A stretch of 6,844 nucleotides of DNA. Source: Verrucomicrobiales bacterium (lineage in GTDB: Bacteria > Verrucomicrobiota > Verrucomicrobiia > Verrucomicrobiales > Akkermansiaceae). Positions 1-4,918 of this stretch are shown here, one piece after another. Made by a program: the position numbers and the translations under genes. How positions within the stretch are numbered: the first letter of the stretch is position 1; each line of letters starts with the position of its first letter. The stretch is from NCBI GenBank assembly GCA_003483645.1, contig DMYM01000379.1, forward strand, positions 1 to 6,844, in the 5' to 3' direction. Under the pieces are notes generated by a model. The model saw only the letters and a list, made by a program, of their open reading frames with translations, had not been told where the DNA came from and did not search any database.

Positions 1-1200
1 GCCGAACGTTTCGCTCCGGAGCTCAAGGTGCAGGTCCTGCGGAGTCGAGACGAGCTGGACCTCGATGCTCTCAGGAGCGAACTCGATATCCTCGTGCTGA
101 ATTACGCCCAGTTGCGGGTGGGCGGTGAAGAACTCAACAAGGTGAAGTGGCTGGTGGTCGTCCTGGACGAGGGTCAGCAGATCAAGAACCCGGATTCGAA
201 GGCCGCGAAGTGCGCCCGTGAACTGAATGCAGAGAACCGTCTGGTGCTTACGGGAACGCCCATCGAGAACCGCCTGATGGACATGTGGTCGCTCATGGCT
301 TTCGCCATGCCGGGAGTACTGGGCTCCCGCGCCTACTTCAAGAAGCGCTTCGACAAGCGCAAGGATCCCAACTCGCAGAACCGCCTTGCGGCCCGGCTTC
401 GCCCCTTCCTCCTGCGCCGGACCAAGGGGCAGGTGGCCAAGGATCTGCCGCCAAGGACCGAGGAGGAGGTGTATGCCAACATGGACGGCATCCAGATGGC
501 GCTGTACAAGGCCGAACTGAAGCGCATCCAGAAAGCACTCCTTGGTCTCGACTCGGACGAAGCGGTAAAGAAGAACAGCTTCGCCATCCTGCAGGGTCTC
601 ATGCGTCTACGGCAGATCTGCTGCCATCCTGGACTGATTGATTCGAAGTATCTCAAGGAAGAGAGCTCAAAGTTGACCGCTCTCTTCTACCTGCTCGACC
701 AGTTGCGCGAGGAGGGGCACAAGGTTCTGGTCTTCTCTCAGTTCGTTTCCATGCTGGAAATCATCCGGACCCAGTTAGAGGTAGATAGTCGTACCTTCAA
801 CTATCTCACCGGGCAGACCAAGGACCGGAAAGGGGAGATTGAAAGGTTCCAGACCTGCAAGGATCCCTCCGTCTTTCTGCTGTCCCTCAAGGCAGGTGGC
901 TCCGGTCTGAACCTGACCTCCGCCTCCTACGTCATACTCTACGATCCGTGGTGGAACCCGGCGGTGGAAAGCCAGGCCATCGATCGTACTCACCGGATTG
1001 GCCAGAAAAACAAGGTGATCGCCTACAGGCTTCTCACCCGTGACTCGGTAGAGGAGAAGATTCGCGTTCTGCAGCACCAGAAGACCGCCCTGGTTAGCAA
1101 CGTGCTTGGCGATGAGGGCTTCGCAAGTAACCTCGGCCTTGATGACCTGCAGTTCATCCTGAGCCATGGAGGGGAACCGGAAGGGGAGGCAGAAGAGTGA
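1..1200 (+). CDS. SNF2-family DEAD/H-box helicase, C-terminal part (5' end outside window)
   Basis: The frame is open from base 1 and ends at TGA 1198-1200, giving 399 codons of the C-terminal part of a SNF2/Rad54-like ATPase. These proteins use ATP to translocate on duplex DNA and remodel DNA-protein complexes; bacterial members resemble RapA/HepA-type proteins, and their exact roles are mostly unknown. Visible motifs, by window codon: motif II D-E-G-Q at 56-59 followed by QIKNP; motif III LTGTPIEN near 83-90; the second RecA lobe with KVLVFSQF near 241-248; motif V SLKAGGSGLNL near 295-305; motif VI QAIDRTHRIGQ at 325-335. LVLNYAQLR near codons 31-39 fits the region just before motif II. 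The Walker A motif and any N-terminal SWIM/zinc domain must lie upstream. GTG at base 28 is in frame but internal, because the homology runs through it. The protein ends in a short acidic tail. No truncation or frameshift is seen. Family assignment is very secure; cellular role is not. Confidence 0.96.
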   Translation, partial: AERFAPELKVQVLRSRDELDLDALRSELDILVLNYAQLRVGGEELNKVKWLVVVLDEGQQIKNPDSKAAKCARELNAENRLVLTGTPIENRLMDMWSLMAFAMPGVLGSRAYFKKRFDKRKDPNSQNRLAARLRPFLLRRTKGQVAKDLPPRTEEEVYANMDGIQMALYKAELKRIQKALLGLDSDEAVKKNSFAILQGLMRLRQICCHPGLIDSKYLKEESSKLTALFYLLDQLREEGHKVLVFSQFVSMLEIIRTQLEVDSRTFNYLTGQTKDRKGEIERFQTCKDPSVFLLSLKAGGSGLNLTSASYVILYDPWWNPAVESQAIDRTHRIGQKNKVIAYRLLTRDSVEEKIRVLQHQKTALVSNVLGDEGFASNLGLDDLQFILSHGGEPEGEAEE

Positions 1201-1283
1201 GCTGGGCGATTCTCAGTCTACGGATTGCAGGATGCCGGCCCGGGTTTCGCCTGTGAATGTGAAAAACCTGCCCGCCCCTTCGT

Positions 1284-1307
1284 CCCTTCCTGATCCTCGA
1301 TGAAGGG
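1284..1307 (+). terminator. Hairpin downstream of helicase gene, possible terminator
   Basis: Arms CCCTTC (1284-1289) and GAAGGG (1302-1307) are exact reverse complements around a 12-base loop; inside the loop ATC and GAT could add three more pairs next to a three-base bulge. It starts 84 bases after the helicase stop. There is no T-run after it, so it does not meet the classic intrinsic-terminator pattern and may simply stabilise the RNA 3' end. Confidence 0.3.
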
Positions 1308-1322
1308 CTCACAGCACTGGCC

Positions 1323-1353
1323 TTCCTCAAGGCCTTGCCGGCTCTTTGAGGAA
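1323..1353 (+). terminator. Second hairpin downstream of helicase gene
   Basis: Arms TTCCTCAA (1323-1330) and TTGAGGAA (1346-1353) form an exact 8-bp inverted repeat. Between them GCC (1332-1334) can pair with GGC (1340-1342) to extend the stem above a small internal loop. It sits 123 bases past the helicase stop and again lacks a T-run. Possible roles are transcript end processing, a weak terminator, or a protein-binding dyad upstream of the gene at 1597. Confidence 0.35.
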
Positions 1354-1596
1354 ATCCGCATAAGGTATTCTGGCAGAAGGATTCCTTGCCGGTTCCCCTG
1401 TGCCCGGGTCAGATTGCCCGACTATTGATTAGCCCCTTTGAGTGACCTGAATCTTCCGCTCCTGTAAAGAGACGATGGAGGTCCTTCAGTTTTCCGTTGT
1501 TTTGGGACCAAGGAAGTGCTGGCATTGGCTGCGCCCCGGGATGCAGTGCTGTAAAAACGCCGACCCCCGGCACGACCTTTTCCGATCAATACTACC

Positions 1597-2631
1597 ATGA
1601 ATCACACGACCCGAATTCCATCCGTCCTTACCGTTGCGGTGGGGAGCATCCTGCTTCTTCATCCGGTCGCGGCCAAGCCAGCTGCCGAGCGCGAGGTCTA
1701 CAAAGAGGTCATCGTGCCCATCCTGCGAGGCAAGTGTTACCAATGCCACGCCGATGCTGCTGATAATCCGAGTGGGAAGAAGAAGATCAAAGCCAAGCTG
1801 GCCCTGACCACCATTGAACTGATCAAGAAAGGTGGTGACGAGGCGCCGGCGGCAGTGGCGGGGGATCTGGAGGAGAGCCTCATGATCGAGCGGATCAAGC
1901 TTCCGCATGACGACGACGATCACATGCCGCCCGAGGACAAGCCCCAGATCGATGAGCATGAACTGAAGGTGCTCGAGTGGTGGATCAAGGCCAGCCTTCC
2001 GGTGGGAAAGAGCATGAAGGACGCAGGCGCTCCTGACGATGTCCTGGCGGCTGCAGAGAAGGTTCCCTCCGATGAGGAAGTGAAGAAGATTCTGGTAAAA
2101 TTGTTTTCTGAAGCGGAGGAAAACATTGTCAAGTTGGCGGCCGATCGCAAGGCGCTGGAAGGAGCGATTGCCGAGGTGTCAGGGCAGTTCCCCAACGCGA
2201 TTGGCTTTGTCTCCCAGCAGGACAGCGATCTGACCTTCACGGCGGTAAGCATGCGCAAGGATTTCAAGGACGAGCACCTGACAAAGCTTGCTCCGGTGAG
2301 CGGGGGACTGGTAGATATCAACTTGGGCGCCACTTCCATTACTGATGCCGGGATGGCGAACCTGAGCAAGATGCCGAAACTAAGGAAACTCTGGCTCAAT
2401 GGGACAGGAATCACGGACGCCGGTCTGGATTCAATCAAGGCCTTGAGCGCACTGGAATATCTCAACCTTTACGGAACGCAGGTGACCGACGAGGGGCTCA
2501 AGAAGCTCGCAGGCCTGAAGAATCTCAAGAAACTCTATCTCTGGCAGACGAAGGTGACTTCCGGCGCAGTAGAGGAGTTCAAGAAGAGCGTCAAGGACTG
2601 TGACGTGAACATGGGGATCAAGGTCGAGTAG
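1597..2631 (+). CDS. Exported planctomycete-type cytochrome c domain protein with C-terminal leucine-rich repeats
   Basis: 344 residues. Residues 1-26 look like a Sec signal peptide: a short polar start, a hydrophobic core (VLTVAVGSILLL) and VAA-K as a likely cleavage region. A PSCyt1-like cytochrome c domain follows, with heme-attachment motif C47-Y-Q-C50-H51 and a probable distal ligand in H109-M110-P-P, then an EWW helix typical of the domain end. A helical linker covers about 155-210. Five 24-residue leucine-rich repeats occupy about 214-333, with the signature ITDAGL / VTDEGL. In this group such proteins are exported, heme-bearing and of unknown biochemical role; electron transfer or ligand binding is likely, but no partner is visible here. 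An Asp run just before the methionine ligand is unusual. The start is ATG 1597, chosen because it puts the signal peptide first; no Shine-Dalgarno precedes it (CAATACTACC). The gene appears monocistronic and converges on the next gene. Domain calls are firm; function is open. Confidence 0.9.
   Translation: MNHTTRIPSVLTVAVGSILLLHPVAAKPAAEREVYKEVIVPILRGKCYQCHADAADNPSGKKKIKAKLALTTIELIKKGGDEAPAAVAGDLEESLMIERIKLPHDDDDHMPPEDKPQIDEHELKVLEWWIKASLPVGKSMKDAGAPDDVLAAAEKVPSDEEVKKILVKLFSEAEENIVKLAADRKALEGAIAEVSGQFPNAIGFVSQQDSDLTFTAVSMRKDFKDEHLTKLAPVSGGLVDINLGATSITDAGMANLSKMPKLRKLWLNGTGITDAGLDSIKALSALEYLNLYGTQVTDEGLKKLAGLKNLKKLYLWQTKVTSGAVEEFKKSVKDCDVNMGIKVE
2236..2595 (+). repeat. Five 24-residue leucine-rich repeats within the cytochrome/LRR protein
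   Basis: The repeat units begin at residues F214, L238, L262, L286 and L310, exactly 24 residues apart. Middle units share the pattern L-x-x-L-x-L-x-x-T-x-I/V-T-D-x-G-L-x-x-L. The first unit (FTAVSM...) and the last (ending in KDCDVN) are degenerate and probably cap the solenoid. The repeat is evident in the protein; the DNA copies have diverged, so this is an old duplication. Confidence 0.85.
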
Positions 2632-2663
2632 GGAGGAAACCTGCGGACCGGATCAAGTTCGAA

Positions 2664-2686
2664 TCCCGCGCTATCCCACCGCGGGG
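2664..2686. terminator. GC-rich hairpin between convergent genes, possible bidirectional terminator
   Basis: CCCGCG (2665-2670) and CGCGGG (2680-2685) pair exactly around a 9-base loop, and T2664-G2686 can add a wobble pair. It lies 33 bases after the plus-strand stop (2631) and 46 bases beyond the minus-strand stop (2732), as expected of a terminator serving both genes. No T-run follows on either strand, so the call rests on position and stem strength. Confidence 0.45.
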
Positions 2687-2731
2687 CATTGCATGTCCCG
2701 TGGGGAGAGAGCCCCTCGTTCAGTGCCTTTG

Positions 2732-4102
2732 TTACGGGGAGTCTCCGCCCCGGGAGCGATTGCGGAACTGCTGTCTGCGATCGGCGTCACGGATGATCCG
2801 GCCCTGCTGTTCAGCGGAAAGTCCGCTGTTTGGGAGCCATGCGCGGGCTTCCTCCGGGTCCTTTCGAATCCAGGAGTGGGCGACCCCGTTCAGGGTTTCC
2901 ATCCGGATCTCATCATTTGCGATGGAACCGGCCCACTCTGCGGCCATCTGGGGGTCTGAGCCGTCAATCTCATTGGCATAGCTCCGCACTGCCGTATCGC
3001 GGGATGCAGAAGGATCCATTTCGCGCAGGAAGTTGCCGGCCGAAACCGGATCCTCGCGCGTCCAGCGCTCCATGGACTGGTAAATCGCCCGTGACTGGTT
3101 GGCTTCGGGGAGATCTGCCAGCCAGCGGACTGCTTCCTCGGGATTCTCCCGACCAAGCTCTTCGGCCACCTCGCGCACGGCCCGTTCGGCGTAATCCTTG
3201 TCGGCGTGACTCTCCACCCAGGCTGCCGCTGCGGCAGGATCTTCCCTGGCGAACTGATCAGCCACCCGGTCGAAGGCGGAAGCCTTGATTGTTCCTTCCG
3301 GGAGTTGTTCGGCCCAGGCGGTTGCATTGGACATGCCGCGTTGAATCTGGGCACTCGCGATGGTGTCGAGTTGCCGGTCAAAGGCGTAGGCGCGGCTCCG
3401 CTCCCACCACTGGCGCTGGGCGTTCTCGGTGCCGGAGTTGGCGAGGGCATCCCGTTGGGACTGGTCGAGTTCCAGGACAAAGGCGGTGGCGGCCTCGGGA
3501 TCGGAGCTTGCCAGGCCATTCACGATGCCCTGGGCGAGCACGCCTTTCACCAAATCATTGTCGAGACCCTTGAGGTGAGCTTTGGCGCCCTCTGGATCAG
3601 TGCTGGCCCAACCTGTCATGGCTGCGATTCCGGCCTGCCCCTGTCGGCGGGGATCCCGATCCAGTTCCTCAACTGCCTTCATGGCGGTGGCGCCGTCCAG
3701 TTGTCCCCAGGCGCGCAGGAAGAGAGACATTTGCGCATCTGAACTGTCGCTGCGATTCTTGCGCAGGCCGTCGAAGATGCTCCGTGCACTGGAGGCGTCC
3801 ATGCTGAGGATGAGATCAGCGAACAGTTTGTTGGCAATGAGCGGGTCACGTTCATTGAGAAACTGGGAGACGGTTACCCCTGAGCCGGTCAGGTTGGTGC
3901 CGGAAGACGAACGTCCTGAAGCCTTGTCCGCTCTCTGCGCCGTGGAGTAGTTCCCGGTCCGGGTTGCGCTGCTCTTGCCGGATCGGTTTTTGCTGGCATC
4001 TCTGTCTGAAGCCTCACCTGAGCTCACGCTGGAGCGACCGAAGAGGAAAGCGGCAGCCGCGAGGGCGAGCCAGATGGCATGGAGGGTGAGGGACTTGTTC
4101 AT
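2732..4102 (-). CDS. Membrane-anchored or exported protein made of 32-residue DP-x-x-A helical repeats
   Basis: 456 residues; I do not recognise a named family. Residues 8-22 are a hydrophobic N-terminal segment (IWLALAAAAFLF core) that could be a signal anchor or an uncleaved signal peptide. Residues 24-78 form a low-complexity Ser/Thr/Gly/Arg linker. The rest is a helical solenoid whose D-P marks recur at residues 169, 201, 288, 320 (N-P), 351, 383 and 415, spaced 31-32 residues except for one gap that hides degenerate copies. An aromatic or hydrophobic residue usually follows seven places after the D, for example W295, W327 and W390. The C-terminus is Arg-rich. TPR/Sel1-like repeat proteins mediate protein contacts, so a scaffold or sensor role is plausible but unproven. 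The start ATG at 4102 opens directly into the hydrophobic segment; the preceding bases on this strand (CCTCCCC) are not a Shine-Dalgarno. It lies 80 bases downstream of the sigma-factor gene on the same strand, so co-transcription is likely. Confidence 0.85.
   Translation of the reverse strand: MNKSLTLHAIWLALAAAAFLFGRSSVSSGEASDRDASKNRSGKSSATRTGNYSTAQRADKASGRSSSGTNLTGSGVTVSQFLNERDPLIANKLFADLILSMDASSARSIFDGLRKNRSDSSDAQMSLFLRAWGQLDGATAMKAVEELDRDPRRQGQAGIAAMTGWASTDPEGAKAHLKGLDNDLVKGVLAQGIVNGLASSDPEAATAFVLELDQSQRDALANSGTENAQRQWWERSRAYAFDRQLDTIASAQIQRGMSNATAWAEQLPEGTIKASAFDRVADQFAREDPAAAAAWVESHADKDYAERAVREVAEELGRENPEEAVRWLADLPEANQSRAIYQSMERWTREDPVSAGNFLREMDPSASRDTAVRSYANEIDGSDPQMAAEWAGSIANDEIRMETLNGVAHSWIRKDPEEARAWLPNSGLSAEQQGRIIRDADRRQQFRNRSRGGDSP
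2828..3697 (-). repeat. Array of about nine 32-residue helical repeats in the solenoid protein
   Basis: The regular spacing 169-201 and 288-320-351-383-415 fixes a period of 32 residues. Projecting the same register backwards places degenerate units at about 137, 224 and 256: the unit at 256 reads G-M instead of D-P but keeps the W seven residues on (W263). The array therefore seems continuous from about residue 136 to 425. Individual copies differ widely at DNA level. Confidence 0.75.
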
Positions 4103-4182
4103 GGGGAGGATTCAGGATGGGTTATCATGTGCATGCGTGGATGATGGTGGGAATCCGCAGAGAATTGACAGATTGAGGCTTC
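4103..4182 (-). other. 80-base spacer between sigma-factor gene and repeat-protein gene
   Basis: This short gap between two same-strand genes has no strong terminator. It contains GCATGC (4131-4136) flanked by ATCAT (4124-4128) and ATGAT (4141-4145), a modest 5-bp dyad. I see no convincing promoter on the minus strand, which favours read-through from the sigma-factor gene. Confidence 0.4.
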
Positions 4183-4764
4183 TCAGGAGGGATTCTTGAT
4201 CTCCCGATGAAGCCAAGTCTTGCCATAGGTCCAGAGGGCCTCCGCGGTGCGCTTCTTGAGATCCATGGCCTCGGCAGCCTCAGCCATTGTCATCCCCACG
4301 AAATAACGGAGTTTGACCAATGTTGCAACCTGCGAATCTTCCGCTTCAAGGCGGCCCAGGGCCTCGTGGACCGCGATCAACTCCTCGGACGGAGCGTTCA
4401 CCACGATGGAGAGTTCAGCGGCATCAAGTTCCACCGTGGGTGTGCCGGATCCCCGTTTCTGGCTCTTCTTCTTGCGCGCGTGGTCGATAAGGATGCGGCG
4501 CATGGCCTCGGCGGCCGCACCGAAGAAGTGGTTGCGGTTCTTCCAGTTTGGTTCCGAGGTGCCCTCCAGGCGGAGCCACGCTTCGTGTACGAGAGCGGTG
4601 GCCTGGAGGGTATGACCAGCGCGTTCGCCTGCCATCCTGCGGCGGGCGAGGCCGCGCAATTCCTCGTAGACGGCAGGAAGGAGTTCTTCCGCCGTGCACT
4701 CTCCGGTCTCCATCCGGCAGAGAATGCGGGTCACGTCGTCCAAGGTAGGCGGAGAGTCCTCCAT
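4183..4764 (-). CDS. ECF-type RNA polymerase sigma factor (DAED-less, kinase-associated type)
   Basis: 193 residues, a normal length for ECF sigma factors. It belongs to the Sigma70_ECF family abundant in planctomycetes and verrucomicrobia, which directs RNA polymerase to special promoters. Region 2 spans about 25-100: ELLPAVYEELRGLARRRM, then HTLQATALVHEAWLRL (51-66), then the NRNHFFGAAAEAMRRILIDHARKKK stretch, split here as NRNHFFGAAA and RRILIDHARKKK (77-100). Region 4 spans about 130-190 with a helix-turn-helix around LVKLRYFVGMTMAEAAEAM and ending WLHREIKNPS. The acidic D-A-E-D of typical ECF region 2.2 is replaced by Q54-A-T56-A. No anti-sigma factor gene is visible nearby. The start ATG (4764) gives MEDSPPTLDD, in line with family N-termini. 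The frame stays open to 5091, but that extra 109 residues is low-complexity, has no family match and would overlap the kinase gene. No Shine-Dalgarno is seen. Probably heads an operon with the repeat protein; divergent from the kinase. Confidence 0.93.
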   Translation of the reverse strand: MEDSPPTLDDVTRILCRMETGECTAEELLPAVYEELRGLARRRMAGERAGHTLQATALVHEAWLRLEGTSEPNWKNRNHFFGAAAEAMRRILIDHARKKKSQKRGSGTPTVELDAAELSIVVNAPSEELIAVHEALGRLEAEDSQVATLVKLRYFVGMTMAEAAEAMDLKKRTAEALWTYGKTWLHREIKNPS

Positions 4765-4808
4765 GCCCGGGATTCTGTCAACGGGCAGCACCGGAAGAGA
4801 GGTTCTCT

Positions 4809-4832
4809 GCGGGAATTTCGACAAATTCGCGC
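4809..4832. promoter_or_regulatory. 24-bp near-perfect dyad, candidate operator
   Basis: The arms GCGGGAATTT (4809-4818) and AAATTCGCGC (4823-4832) are reverse complements at 9 of 10 positions around a 4-base centre CGAC. The inner GAATTT/AAATTC part is exact. Position inside the divergent promoter region suggests a binding site for a dimeric regulator; no regulator of that kind is encoded in the window. Confidence 0.45.
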
Positions 4833-4865
4833 ATAATGAGGATGGCGATGGTATTATGTCCTCAT
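4832..4865. promoter_or_regulatory. Two interleaved dyads at the divergent promoter
   Basis: CATAAT (4832-4837) pairs with ATTATG (4853-4858), and ATGAGGA (4836-4842) pairs with TCCTCAT (4859-4865). The second is exact over 7 bp with a 16-base spacer. They interleave, so they cannot both form as one cruciform. They could mark two symmetrically placed promoter or operator elements. Confidence 0.35.
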
Positions 4866-4918
4866 ACAGTTCGTGAGGTCTCGGACCCTTCACCGACAAC
4901 CAGTCATTGATCGCTGCC

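Larger units (their letters stand above)
1201..1596. other. Non-coding intergenic stretch between helicase and cytochrome/LRR gene
   Basis: These 396 bases hold no convincing gene. Short open frames here have no family features, or are the antisense or frame-shifted shadow of the next gene. Two hairpins lie in the first half (listed separately) and could end helicase transcription. The second half should carry the promoter of the gene at 1597. The best sigma-70-like pair I could find is TTGAGT at 1438-1443 and TGTAAA at 1463-1468, but its 19-base spacing and poor match make it too weak to call. Confidence 0.6.
4765..4918. promoter_or_regulatory. Divergent promoter region between sigma factor and kinase, with several inverted repeats
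   Basis: The 154 bases between the two divergent starts must hold both promoters. The middle (4809-4865) is AT-richer than its surroundings and contains overlapping dyads, described separately. CATAAT occurs on the plus strand at 4832-4837 and again on the minus strand at 4858-4853; each resembles a -10 element for one of the two genes, but neither has a good -35 at 16-18 bases. The promoters may instead be read by an alternative sigma factor, perhaps the one encoded here. Confidence 0.5.

Noticed and set aside
775..1167. 130-residue minus-strand open frame
   Set aside because: It is antisense to helicase motifs IV-VI, which are unmistakable on the plus strand.
1438..1468. TTGAGT / TGTAAA as the promoter of the cytochrome/LRR gene
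   Set aside because: The 19-base spacing and weak hexamers are no better than chance in a 396-base region.
1480..1509. GGTCC...GGACC inverted repeat upstream of the cytochrome/LRR gene
   Set aside because: The 5-bp arms with a 20-base loop are too weak to support a regulatory call.
1920..2465. 181-residue minus-strand open frame
   Set aside because: It is antisense to the cytochrome/LRR gene, with no domain features of its own.
2641..2690. Complete tRNA gene
   Set aside because: Only a T-loop-like segment is present; the 5' T-stem does not pair, and no matching acceptor 5' strand, D-arm or anticodon arm lies upstream.
2693..2959. 88-residue plus-strand open frame after the cytochrome gene
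   Set aside because: It mostly overlaps the 3' end of the convergent repeat-protein gene and its product has no recognisable features; the GGAGG at 2633-2637 is too far away to serve its ATG.
3206..3742. 178-residue plus-strand open frame
   Set aside because: It is the antisense shadow of the 32-residue-repeat gene, and its Gly/Leu-rich composition follows from that gene's codons.
4776..4781. TTGACA on the minus strand as a -35 box for the sigma factor
   Set aside because: Its -10 would fall inside the coding sequence downstream of the start codon, and no TATAAT-like hexamer is present there.
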